7,850 bases of DNA, from the NCBI GenBank assembly GCA_903919165.1, contig CAIXHJ010000331.1, forward strand, positions 1 to 7,850, given 5' to 3'. The notes under the pieces were generated by a model. It was not told the origin of the DNA. It saw nothing but the letters and a program-made list of their open reading frames with translations, and searched no databases. Shown here one piece after another: positions 1 through 5,519 of the stretch; the first letter of the stretch is position 1; every line of letters starts with the position of its first letter. The DNA is from an uncultured Holophagaceae bacterium. Its GTDB lineage: Bacteria; Acidobacteriota; Holophagae; Holophagales; Holophagaceae. A program made the translations under genes and the position numbers.

Positions 1-50
1 TCGCCCTCATCCGAGTAGGCGATCTGGATGCCATTGATGTCTGCGAACAT
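1..50 (-). CDS. Probable alpha/beta hydrolase, N-terminal fragment (partial, runs off the window)
   Basis: Only the first 16 codons are inside the window. They read MFADINGIQIAYSDEG and the frame is open to the edge. The pattern 'v/i-N-G-I-x-I/L-A-Y-x-D-x-G' is the usual first beta hairpin of alpha/beta-hydrolase-fold enzymes, which is normally followed by a GxGPPVVLLHG segment lying outside this window. An AGGAGG Shine-Dalgarno site (56-61, minus strand) sits 5 bases before the ATG, so the start is well supported. The gene follows the NRAMP transporter after a 45-base gap in the same direction and could be co-transcribed with it. The family call rests on 16 residues only; the substrate cannot be guessed, and a catalytic Ser-Asp-His triad cannot be checked here. 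Confidence 0.6.
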   Translation of the reverse strand, partial: MFADINGIQIAYSDEG

Positions 51-95
51 GTGAACCTCCTGGCGGTCCTCCACGGGCCTGTGGTCTGTGGGTTC

Positions 96-1418
96 TTACT
101 GGTTTTTCAAGGTGGCGAACATCCCGGTGGTGGCCAGGAACATGACGACGGTGGCTGTCCAGCCAAGATTCCGCAGGAGCCCGGGCAACATAGTGAATCT
201 CCCCATGACTTTCGGGTTGCCGACCATCAGCATCACGACGACCATGATCGGTATGGCCACGACTCCATTGACGATCGCGCATATGAACAGCGCCTTGATC
301 GGCGTCACATGGAGGAAGTGCTGTGACGCGGGAAAGTTGAGTGCCAGGCCGATCAATGTGGCGGCCGTCAGAACGGCATAGAAGCCTTTGGCAGCCAGGG
401 GCTTGCGGTCCAGGCCTGTTGGCCATTTGAGCGCCTCGCCGATCGCATAGGCCGCAGACCCAGCCAGCACCGGTACGGCAAGGAGACCCGTACCGATGAT
501 CCCCACCGCAAAGAGCGTGAAGGCGAAGCGGCCTGCCAAGGGACGAAGGGCTTCGGCAGCCTGATCCGCGGTCTGGATGTCGGTGATGCCGTGGGCATGA
601 AGTGTCGCCCCGGCCGCCAGGATGATGAAGAAGGCCACGGCGTTCGATAGGAACATGCCGGTGATCGTGTCGAAACGGATCCGTCCAAACTGTTCGCGGG
701 CTTGGGCAGGCTCCTGTTTCAGGGCCTCTTCAGCTGGGTTTTCCCGGATTTCCTCGGTCTCCTGGGAAGCCTGCCAGAAGAACAGATATGGGCTGATCGT
801 CGTCCCGAGGATGGCGATGAAGGTGGCCCAGTAGTGCCCATCCCGGGAGAAGGTCGGGATGAACGTCCCCAGACCAACCTGCCGCCATGGAATTTTCACG
901 AAGAATGCGGTGATGACATAGCTGAATAGCACCAGCGTCAGCCATTTGAGGTAGTGGGAATAGCGCTGGTAGGCGATGAATATTTGAAGGGCAAGGCAAA
1001 GAACGGCAAAGCCAATGGCATAGAGCAGCGCCGATCCCCCGATCAGCAGCTTCAACCCGGCTCCCATGGCTCCGATGTCCGCACCGAGATTGAGGGTGTT
1101 TGCGAGCACGAGGAGAGCAACCACTGGGTAGAGCAACCGGGGAGAATAGTACCGTCGGATGTTCCCAGCGATGCCGCGCCCGGTGACGCGGCCAATGCGA
1201 GCACAGATCTCCTGGATCGCACACATCAGGGGAAAGGAAAACACCATCGTCCAGAGGAGGGCAAACCCAAAGGCAGCTCCGGCCTGAGAGTACGTCGCTA
1301 TGCCACTTGGATCATCATCAGAAGCACCAGTGATCAGACCTGGGCCAAGACGCTCAAGCAGCGTCTTTTCGGCCGGAGCGGGATGCTTGGATGGTGGATG
1401 TCCTGCTGGTGCGTTCAA
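96..1418 (-). CDS. NRAMP-superfamily (SLC11-like) divalent cation transporter with non-canonical metal-site residues
   Basis: A 440-residue polytopic inner-membrane protein with about 11 hydrophobic helices, typical of NRAMP length. TM1 carries the conserved loop ASDDDPSGIATYSQAGA (D36-P37-S38-G39) in place of the classical DPGN. The discontinuous TM6 reads GTTISPYLFFWQAS (S209-P210-Y211) in place of the classical I-M-P-H. The DP and the TM6 proline are kept, but the Asn and Met that coordinate transition metals in characterised NRAMPs are Gly39 and Ser209. A charged stretch (about 218-247) separates TM6 and TM7. The start is TTG: an in-frame TGA lies 6 bases upstream of it, an AGGA (1429-1432) lies 10 bases away, and no ATG or GTG precedes the conserved LGPGLITGASDDDP segment. 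The fold is secure. The transported ion is not; Mn/Fe should not be assumed. The gene is flanked by a YtxH-like gene upstream and a probable hydrolase downstream, all in one direction. Confidence 0.92.
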   Translation of the reverse strand: MNAPAGHPPSKHPAPAEKTLLERLGPGLITGASDDDPSGIATYSQAGAAFGFALLWTMVFSFPLMCAIQEICARIGRVTGRGIAGNIRRYYSPRLLYPVVALLVLANTLNLGADIGAMGAGLKLLIGGSALLYAIGFAVLCLALQIFIAYQRYSHYLKWLTLVLFSYVITAFFVKIPWRQVGLGTFIPTFSRDGHYWATFIAILGTTISPYLFFWQASQETEEIRENPAEEALKQEPAQAREQFGRIRFDTITGMFLSNAVAFFIILAAGATLHAHGITDIQTADQAAEALRPLAGRFAFTLFAVGIIGTGLLAVPVLAGSAAYAIGEALKWPTGLDRKPLAAKGFYAVLTAATLIGLALNFPASQHFLHVTPIKALFICAIVNGVVAIPIMVVVMLMVGNPKVMGRFTMLPGLLRNLGWTATVVMFLATTGMFATLKNQ

Positions 1419-1536
1419 CGGATCTCATTCCTGGTTTTATCGTGGAACTACGTCCCCTTGATCTGTTTGATGTGTTTGTTCCGTCCTTGAGATGGCGCCA
1501 GAACTTCCTGTTGGGCCGCTTACCTTCCGACGGGAT

Positions 1537-1812
1537 TCAACTAGGCTGGTCGCCTTTCGAAAGGGACACGCCTTTCTTGAGGTCGCCCACTATAAGGGCT
1601 GTGCGGTCCTCCCAGTCGTCCATGAGTCCATCGGCGTCCTTGGCGACAGCTTCCGATCCTCTCTTTGAACATCGGGCGAGAGCCTTCGCGTGCCTTTGCA
1701 GCTCAAGGTCAGTCTTGCGGGTGTTGAGCGCAACCAGCAATGCCCCGGCGGCAGCACCGATAAACAAGCTCAGAAGGATGTGGCTCCTGTACGAATCGCT
1801 TCTTTGGGTCAT
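1537..1812 (-). CDS. YtxH-like small membrane-anchored stress protein, copy 1
   Basis: A 91-residue protein that starts MTQRSDSYRSH. A single hydrophobic, small-residue-rich segment, LLSLFIGAAAGALLVAL (about residues 12-28), is followed by a charged helical tail ending in DLKKGVSLSKGDQPS. This is the YtxH layout: short cytoplasmic tip, one glycine-rich membrane helix, amphipathic tail. It is a paralogue of the gene at 3762-4037; the aligned stretches are GAAAGALLVALNTRKT / GAAIGAVVVALTTPKT and DDWEDRTALIVGDLKKG / DDLKGRTLLAAADLKRG. Two ATGs are available. The one at 1818 has GGAG only 2 bases away, whereas the one at 1812 has it at 8 bases, so 1812 is chosen. YtxH of Bacillus subtilis belongs to a general-stress operon; its molecular role is unknown, and no catalytic residues are evident here. 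Confidence 0.8.
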   Translation of the reverse strand: MTQRSDSYRSHILLSLFIGAAAGALLVALNTRKTDLELQRHAKALARCSKRGSEAVAKDADGLMDDWEDRTALIVGDLKKGVSLSKGDQPS

Positions 1813-1820
1813 GATCATCG

Positions 1821-1824
1821 CTCC
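1821..1824 (-). promoter_or_regulatory. Shine-Dalgarno site that decides the YtxH copy 1 start
   Basis: GGAG on the minus strand. It is 8 bases from the ATG at 1812 but only 2 bases from the ATG at 1818, so it favours the shorter protein by two residues. Confidence 0.6.
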
Positions 1825-1898
1825 AATTCAGGTCCCTGAGATTGCCTTGCAATCACTGAAAGTCGGCCGCTCCTGGATGAAATCGGAATCTGCGCCAT

Positions 1899-1941
1899 CC
1901 TGGCGTGAACCAAGGGCCCCTTGGCCTCCGGCCACGCCAGG
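1899..1941 (-). repeat. Strong nested intergenic inverted repeat (hairpin)
   Basis: The outer arms CCTGGCGTG (1899-1907) and CACGCCAGG (1933-1941) are perfectly complementary over 9 bp. Inside them, CCAAGG (1910-1915) and CCTTGG (1919-1924) form a 6 bp stem with a 3-base loop. The element starts 14 bases after the stop codon of the 59-residue gene and ends 80 bases before the YtxH copy 1 start. There is no T-run after it in the direction of transcription, so it does not look like a standard intrinsic terminator. An mRNA 3'-end stabiliser, processing site or attenuating hairpin is more likely. A second palindrome, GCCAGGCCTGGC (1936-1947), overlaps the right arm and could compete with the main stem. 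Confidence 0.65.
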
Positions 1942-1955
1942 CCTGGCACACCTCT

Positions 1956-2135
1956 TTATTCCCAATACGGTGAACGTCCGTAGGACTTATAGACGTCACG
2001 GTTCCACTTTTCGTCAGACATGGAAGGCCAATGATCCGAATCGAATCCAGGGACCGTTTCGAGACCTTCCTTAGGATCATCAATAATATATTCGTTTATC
2101 GTTATGTTGTACTCGAAGGCGCTGATGTGACTCAT
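1956..2135 (-). CDS. Small acidic, aromatic-rich protein of 59 residues, function unknown
   Basis: A small reading frame starting MSHISAFEYNITINEY and ending SYGRSPYWE, with a TAA stop. An AGGAG (2143-2147) lies 7 bases before the ATG, which is the strongest argument that it is translated. The protein is acidic (about 12 Asp/Glu against 5 Lys/Arg) and rich in aromatics (three Trp and five Tyr). It has no hydrophobic segment, signal peptide or cysteine, so it is expected to be a soluble cytoplasmic peptide. The first third uses AT-rich codons (ATA, ATT, GAT, TAT) unlike the GC-rich neighbours. It lies 71 bases after the OmpA-like gene and 143 bases before YtxH copy 1, with the nested hairpin just after its stop. 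I recognise no family. An overlapping minus-strand frame at 1853-2083 has no comparable start signal. Confidence 0.7.
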   Translation of the reverse strand: MSHISAFEYNITINEYIIDDPKEGLETVPGFDSDHWPSMSDEKWNRDVYKSYGRSPYWE

Positions 2136-2142
2136 GTTTGTT

Positions 2143-2147
2143 CTCCT
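2143..2147 (-). promoter_or_regulatory. Shine-Dalgarno site of the 59-residue gene
   Basis: AGGAG on the minus strand, 7 bases before the ATG at 2135. This site supports translation of a reading frame that would otherwise be ignored for its length. Confidence 0.65.
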
Positions 2148-2206
2148 TCCAGTACGTTGAATTCACGAAATGGTTAATAGTCCTCTGCGTCTCAGAATTC
2201 GGCACT

Positions 2207-3673
2207 CTACTGCCCCGTGATCCCTTCACCTGAGACAACCAACTCCACACGCCTGTTCTCCTGGCGCCCTGCGGCCGTGTCGTTCGTGGCGATGGGGCTG
2301 CTTTTCCCGAAACCCTTGAAGGTGATGGAAGCGGTTGCGACCCCTTGGCTCACGAGAAAGTCCATCGTGTTCTTGGCGCGCTCCTCGGATAGGCGCTGGT
2401 TCAAAGCCTCGCTGCCGTTGCTATCAGTGAAACCATCCGCCTCGACCATCAACCCCTTGTGGGTCGACAGGATGCCCGCGATCTTCGAGAGCTTCTCTCG
2501 GGCGGCGGGGAGCAGGGTCGCCTTCCCATTCTGGAACAGTACACCGGACATGTTTACAATCAGACCCCGGGCGGTGGCACGGGTCTGCAGGACGGCGTTG
2601 AGTTGTTCCATCAACCTGGTTCGCAGCCCCTCATTGTTGGCACTGAGCCCTTCATTCCGGGTCTGGAGTCCTACATTCTTGGACTTGAGTTCTGCGTTCT
2701 CGGCTTCGGCCTGCCGGTTCTTCAACAGGGCAGAATCCTCTGCAGCGGAGGCCATGGCGGTTTGCCGCTTCGACTCATCCAATTTGTCCTGGGCCAACTT
2801 CCGTTCCATGGCGAGTCGTTCTACCTCTTGCTTGTGGACCGAGATCTGTCTGGCATCTTCGGCTCTCTGGGTAGCTTCCCTGGCGGATATGATTCTGGCC
2901 TTGTGGCCATCCTTATTGGCTTCAGCCTGAGCGAGATAGGTCTCGGCCTTTCCGAAGGCCTCCGGCGCGTAAACCATGGCGCCCGCGGCGCGAGCGATCC
3001 GCAGGGCGTTGCGGGCCTGGAATACTTCAACCGGCGTCTTCTCGTCCATGGCAATCGGCGCCATGGCGTCCAGGTTCAGGGTGTACTGGCCGCGCTTCAA
3101 GAGTTCGTATTTGGCGTCGATGAACTCGAACTGCTCTGTTGAGCCCTTCCGGATCGCATTCTCCATCACCACCACATCGCTGGGTTGGGTGACGGCGAAA
3201 TAGGGCTCGGCGGTCACCACAAGACCGAAGGACTGGAGCTTCTCCATGACCTTCACCTTGCCTTTGCCATGCTCAAGGATGACTTCACCCAGGTTGGTAG
3301 CGCTGCCTTCGGGAGAGATCCCCCACAGCACGTAGGTAAGGAACTCTCCGCCAAAGGAGGAGGCAGGAGGCAGGTTCTTGAATTTGGCAGTGATCTGGAT
3401 TCCCCCGTCCTCGCTCTTCACCTTGGCCTCGCCTGAGGCATTGGAGACGAGCACCGTGCCCAGGAGGTCGATCTTGGTGGAGTGTTTCAGATTCCGGTAG
3501 TTGATGGCCTTCGCCGAACCCTGAACGACTGTTACTCGGTACATAGGCACCGATACGGACTGGACCTGTGGCGAAGGATTGAGATTGGGATTTTGCATGG
3601 GTGAGGCGGATGGTGCGCCCGCCTGGGCGACCAGGAATGCGGTCGTGAAAGGAAGTGCTCTCAAGAAGTTCAT
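2207..3673 (-). CDS. Exported coiled-coil protein with DUF4398-like and C-terminal OmpA (peptidoglycan-binding) domains
   Basis: A 488-residue protein likely to tether the outer membrane or periplasm to peptidoglycan. A signal peptide (MNFLRALPFTTAFLVAQAG, about 1-22) is followed by a beta-rich domain (about 40-175, including FLTYVLWGISPEGSATNLGE). Then comes a helical DUF4398-like region (about 215-285, ARNALRIARAAGAMVYAPEA) and a long coiled coil (about 265-365). The OmpA domain (about 372-482) ends the protein. Its peptidoglycan-binding pair is present: Asp417 in GFTDSNGSEALNQRLSEERA and Arg432, 15 residues apart as in characterised OmpA domains, plus the NRRVEL ending. The frame is open upstream to an ATG at 3751, but the signal peptide and a GAAAGG site 7 bases before the ATG at 3673 fix the start there. 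No lipobox cysteine is seen. It follows YtxH copy 2 by 88 bases and may share its transcript. Confidence 0.9.
   Translation of the reverse strand: MNFLRALPFTTAFLVAQAGAPSASPMQNPNLNPSPQVQSVSVPMYRVTVVQGSAKAINYRNLKHSTKIDLLGTVLVSNASGEAKVKSEDGGIQITAKFKNLPPASSFGGEFLTYVLWGISPEGSATNLGEVILEHGKGKVKVMEKLQSFGLVVTAEPYFAVTQPSDVVVMENAIRKGSTEQFEFIDAKYELLKRGQYTLNLDAMAPIAMDEKTPVEVFQARNALRIARAAGAMVYAPEAFGKAETYLAQAEANKDGHKARIISAREATQRAEDARQISVHKQEVERLAMERKLAQDKLDESKRQTAMASAAEDSALLKNRQAEAENAELKSKNVGLQTRNEGLSANNEGLRTRLMEQLNAVLQTRATARGLIVNMSGVLFQNGKATLLPAAREKLSKIAGILSTHKGLMVEADGFTDSNGSEALNQRLSEERAKNTMDFLVSQGVATASITFKGFGKSSPIATNDTAAGRQENRRVELVVSGEGITGQ
2618..2680 (-). repeat. Three tandem 21-base (heptad) repeats in the coiled coil of the OmpA-like gene
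   Basis: Three in-frame 21-base units encode KNVGLQT, RNEGLSA and NNEGLRT, a heptad of the form x-N-x-G-L-x-x with Asn-AAT and the following Gly and Leu kept. The preceding heptad (A-E-L-K-S) is a diverged further unit. The pattern suggests coiled-coil growth by short tandem duplication. It lies just before the OmpA domain. Confidence 0.7.
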
Positions 3674-3761
3674 CTGGGTGCCTTTCAATGGGTCCATGGA
3701 TGGGTCTGTCAGCGCCTCCGGACCCGGATGGCGAGGATCAATGGGAAGCATTTCTGGATGT

Positions 3762-4037
3762 TCAGCCTTTCAAATCATTAGCGGCGTCGGTCATGCCCCG
3801 CTTCAGATCGGCGGCGGCAAGGAGAGTTCGGCCTTTCAGGTCATCAAAGGTGTCGCTCGCATCGGCGGCCAGCTTCCCCGCCCCGCACTTGGCGCGGCGG
3901 GTCAGATCCTTCAGATCTCCGCGAAGTTCGGGACCAGTCTTGGGTGTGGTGAGGGCTACCACCACCGCGCCAATGGCGGCGCCAGCGAGGAAGGCTAAAA
4001 GTGTGGGTCCATAGGAAGTAGTCGTTGATTCGCTCAT
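3762..4037 (-). CDS. YtxH-like small membrane-anchored stress protein, copy 2
   Basis: A 91-residue protein starting MSESTTTSYGPTLLAFLAG. One membrane segment (about residues 13-29, LLAFLAGAAIGAVVVAL) is followed by TTPKTGPELRGDL, a typical YtxH motif where 'P-x-T/S-G-x-E-x-R' follows the helix, and then an amphipathic helical tail ending DAANDLKG. AGGA lies 8 bases before the ATG and shares bases with the TAG stop of the DUF948 gene; only 10 bases separate the genes, so translation is probably coupled. The order DUF948 then YtxH is the same as ytxG-ytxH of Bacillus subtilis. It keeps the family motif better than copy 1 at 1537-1812. Expected in the inner membrane; the molecular role of the family is not established. 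Confidence 0.85.
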   Translation of the reverse strand: MSESTTTSYGPTLLAFLAGAAIGAVVVALTTPKTGPELRGDLKDLTRRAKCGAGKLAADASDTFDDLKGRTLLAAADLKRGMTDAANDLKG

Positions 4038-4047
4038 GATCGTTGTC

Positions 4048-4437
4048 CTATTCAGGTGCGGGGTTGGTTTGCCTGTTTTTGAGAAAGGTCAGCACGGCGC
4101 TGATCCCTCCGATGGCACTTCCGACAATGCGAGAGGTAGCTTCGAGGCTGTTGCGATATTCAGCCTGCAGTTCCTTCACCCTACTTCCCAGCTCTCCGAC
4201 TGTTTTTGCGAAGACTGAAAACTCGCACAAAGTCTGCTGGAGGGTGCTCGCCAGGTTATCCATGCGCAGCCTGGAGGCATGCACATCCTCTGCGATCTGG
4301 GACAGGTCCTTCTTCGTTGAGAGGAGGAATTGGTCCAGACCCTGAGCCGTCTGGCGCAACTGGAAAAGCAAAGGCACCAAGCCGACAGCAAGGGCAACCA
4401 GGACGAGGATGAGCGTGATCTCGAGGGCGATGGGCAT
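4048..4437 (-). CDS. DUF948 / YtxG-like membrane protein
   Basis: A 129-residue protein with one N-terminal membrane helix (about residues 5-26, LEITLILVLVALAVGLVPLL). A long helical, coiled-coil-like region follows (about 27-100, with QLRQTAQGLDQFLLSTKKDL). A small glycine/alanine-rich segment (about 103-119, SRIVGSAIGGISAVLTFL) lies near the C-terminus. This is the layout of DUF948 proteins (UPF0478, YtxG of B. subtilis), which resemble chemoreceptor coiled coils and are linked to general stress. AGGAG lies 5 bases before the ATG. The gene begins 17 bases after dps ends and is followed after 10 bases by YtxH copy 2, so a dps-ytxG-ytxH type transcript is likely. The assignment is by layout and context; the sequence of this family is weakly conserved. 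Confidence 0.72.
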   Translation of the reverse strand: MPIALEITLILVLVALAVGLVPLLFQLRQTAQGLDQFLLSTKKDLSQIAEDVHASRLRMDNLASTLQQTLCEFSVFAKTVGELGSRVKELQAEYRNSLEATSRIVGSAIGGISAVLTFLKNRQTNPAPE

Positions 4438-4454
4438 GACGGCTCCTAGGGTGG

Positions 4455-4946
4455 TCAGGCTTCTTGATGGGCAGTCAGCATCCAGAGAGCTTTGTCCATG
4501 GCACGGCTCACGGACGTGTAGAGATCCGCCGTGTCCTGGTCGCCAAGCTTCTCCGCAGTTCTGATGGCATGGCGAACCCGGCTGGTGTACTCCCCGTAGC
4601 GGTCCACTAAGGCGTTCACGTGGGTTTTGCTGTCCAGGGCATCCAGGGGGTATTCGTCCAGTTCGGAGGTCGCTCCAGCCACCCGGACAGTGCCCATGGC
4701 CTGGCCGCCGATCGTGACCGCCCGTTCAGCAAAATCATCCACATAGGTGGCCAACTGGCCATGGAGATCGTCGAACAGCAGGTGGAGGCCGTAGAAGTTG
4801 TAGCCCTTCACATTCCAGTGGGCCTGTTTGGTCTGGTAGGCCAGATCGAGCGAGTCCGCCAGAGACTGGTTCAGCATAGCCACGAGTTCCGAAGTGGTCC
4901 TCTCATCGAACATGACGTTTCCAGGGGGCGTGGTGTGTTTACTCAT
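4455..4946 (-). CDS. dps: Dps-family ferritin-like DNA-binding protein from starved cells
   Basis: A 163-residue protein (usual Dps length about 150-170). It is expected to form a dodecameric shell that oxidises Fe(II) with hydrogen peroxide, stores the iron and protects DNA. The ferroxidase site is complete and correctly spaced: H43 in KQAHWNVKG, H55 and D59 in GLHLLFDDL, D70 and E74 in YVDDFAERAVTIGG. This matches the H-H-D-D-E arrangement at inter-subunit sites of known Dps. The short N-terminal tail (MSKHTTPPGN) has one lysine, so DNA binding through the tail may be weak. The frame is open 12 codons further upstream, but AAGGAG lies 6 bases before the ATG at 4946, which fixes the start. 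That ATG overlaps the stop of the upstream coiled-coil gene (ATGA), so the two are translationally coupled. Confidence 0.95.
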   Translation of the reverse strand: MSKHTTPPGNVMFDERTTSELVAMLNQSLADSLDLAYQTKQAHWNVKGYNFYGLHLLFDDLHGQLATYVDDFAERAVTIGGQAMGTVRVAGATSELDEYPLDALDSKTHVNALVDRYGEYTSRVRHAIRTAEKLGDQDTADLYTSVSRAMDKALWMLTAHQEA

Positions 4947-5311
4947 GTCACTCTCCTTGAAGGTGGTTCGGAAGGTGGCCAACCAGGCTGTACCTTGGAC
5001 ATCGAGGTGGCATAAATGGGCCTTTCAGGAGGCCGCTGGAAGGCAGATTTGAATTCCATCCAGCCCTTCTCGGTGCTCGCCTTTACGTTCTCCCAGGCCT
5101 TTCCACTGTCGCCCCTCAAACTGATCAAGTGATGGGTGGTTTCTTCGAACTTCTGCTGCAGCGCATCGATGGAACCGTTGTGATGGGCCAGCACCTCGAT
5201 ATTTACACGCCCATCCTCGGACTTGAGGAATTCGAGATCGGTCTTCCACCGGGCTAACTGAGCTTTAAGATGGCTTTCATAGATCAGGCGAACCAGGCGG
5301 TCTTCGAACAT
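4943..5311 (-). CDS. sll1863-type coiled-coil stress protein, copy B (extended C-terminus, coupled to dps)
   Basis: A 122-residue helical protein, hydrophilic with no signal peptide, paralogous to the gene at 5518-5805. Shared blocks are MFEDR/MFENR, IYESHLKAQLARWK/IYESHLEAQLAQWK and AWENVKASTEKGWMEFKSAFQ/AWESVKSSTEKVWVELKALFQ. Compared with copy A it has 3 extra residues near the N-terminus (LVR) and about 24 extra residues at the end (IYATSMSKVQPGWPPSEPP...), running into the dps start by 4 bases. The pattern of two helices, then AWExxKxxxExxWxELKxAF, is that of the sll1863 family stress proteins. An alternative ATG at 5323 overlaps the TGA of the membrane peptide gene (TGATG) and would add four residues (MRDS). 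I prefer 5311 because the paralogue also starts MFE, although its GGGA site is only 4 bases away. Confidence 0.82.
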   Translation of the reverse strand: MFEDRLVRLIYESHLKAQLARWKTDLEFLKSEDGRVNIEVLAHHNGSIDALQQKFEETTHHLISLRGDSGKAWENVKASTEKGWMEFKSAFQRPPERPIYATSMSKVQPGWPPSEPPSRRVT

Positions 5312-5322
5312 GGAATCCCGCA

Positions 5323-5472
5323 TCAGATGACACTCCGGCCCTGGATGAGGCGGACGAGGACGACGATGATGGCCACCACCAGCAGGAGATGGATGAAGCC
5401 ACCCATGGTGTACGAGGTGACAAGGCCAAGGGCCCAAAGAACGATCAAGATCACTGCGATAGTCCACAACAT
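5323..5472 (-). CDS. Lmo0937-family (DUF5670-like) small membrane protein, copy B
   Basis: A 49-residue peptide starting MLWTIAVILIVLWALGLV and containing SYTMGGFIHLLLVVAII, with two membrane helices (about 2-19 and 25-43) joined by the conserved YTMGGFIH turn and ending RLIQGRSVI. This is the Lmo0937 family layout, whose members are near 50 residues. An AAGGAAG site lies 4 bases before the ATG. About 33 of 49 residues match copy A at 5817-5966. The stop is immediately followed by the coiled-coil stress gene; an ATG overlaps the TGA. Function in the membrane is not known; members recur next to stress genes. It is too short for usual ORF length cut-offs but is strongly supported by the second copy. 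Confidence 0.88.
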   Translation of the reverse strand: MLWTIAVILIVLWALGLVTSYTMGGFIHLLLVVAIIVVLVRLIQGRSVI

Positions 5473-5504
5473 GGTTCTTCCTTCACAAAAGGCGCGGGAT
5501 TCTA

Positions 5505-5519
5505 GATCCGGAACGGATC
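5505..5519 (-). repeat. Short inverted repeat after copy A of the coiled-coil gene
   Basis: GATCCG (5505-5510) and CGGATC (5514-5519) form a perfect 6 bp stem with a 3-base loop, overlapping the TGA stop at 5520-5518. There is no T-run after it. It may be a weak 3' hairpin between the two modules or chance. Confidence 0.35.

Noticed and set aside
71..84. CCACG/TGTGG hairpin between the NRAMP and hydrolase genes
   Set aside because: Short stem with a wobble pair and no T-run; likely chance.
730..1224. A 164-codon minus-strand frame inside the NRAMP gene
   Set aside because: It is an alternative frame within a conserved membrane-protein gene with no start signal.
1391..2074. A 227-codon open frame on the plus strand
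   Set aside because: It runs antisense across the NRAMP start, YtxH copy 1 and the small gene. It has no ribosome-binding site and its translation has no recognisable domain; the minus-strand genes explain the region.
1853..2083. A 76-codon minus-strand frame over the small gene
   Set aside because: It has no good ribosome-binding site and crosses the hairpin region, while the overlapping 59-codon frame has a well-spaced AGGAG.
2217..3142. Two long plus-strand frames (2217-2930 and 2459-3142)
   Set aside because: Both are antisense shadows of the OmpA-like gene, whose signal peptide, coiled coil and OmpA domain are clear on the minus strand.
4943..5467. A single 174-residue protein spanning the membrane peptide gene and coiled-coil copy B
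   Set aside because: The upstream part is the wrong frame through the Lmo0937-type gene. The paralogous module shows two separate genes, and the coiled coil starts at MFE.
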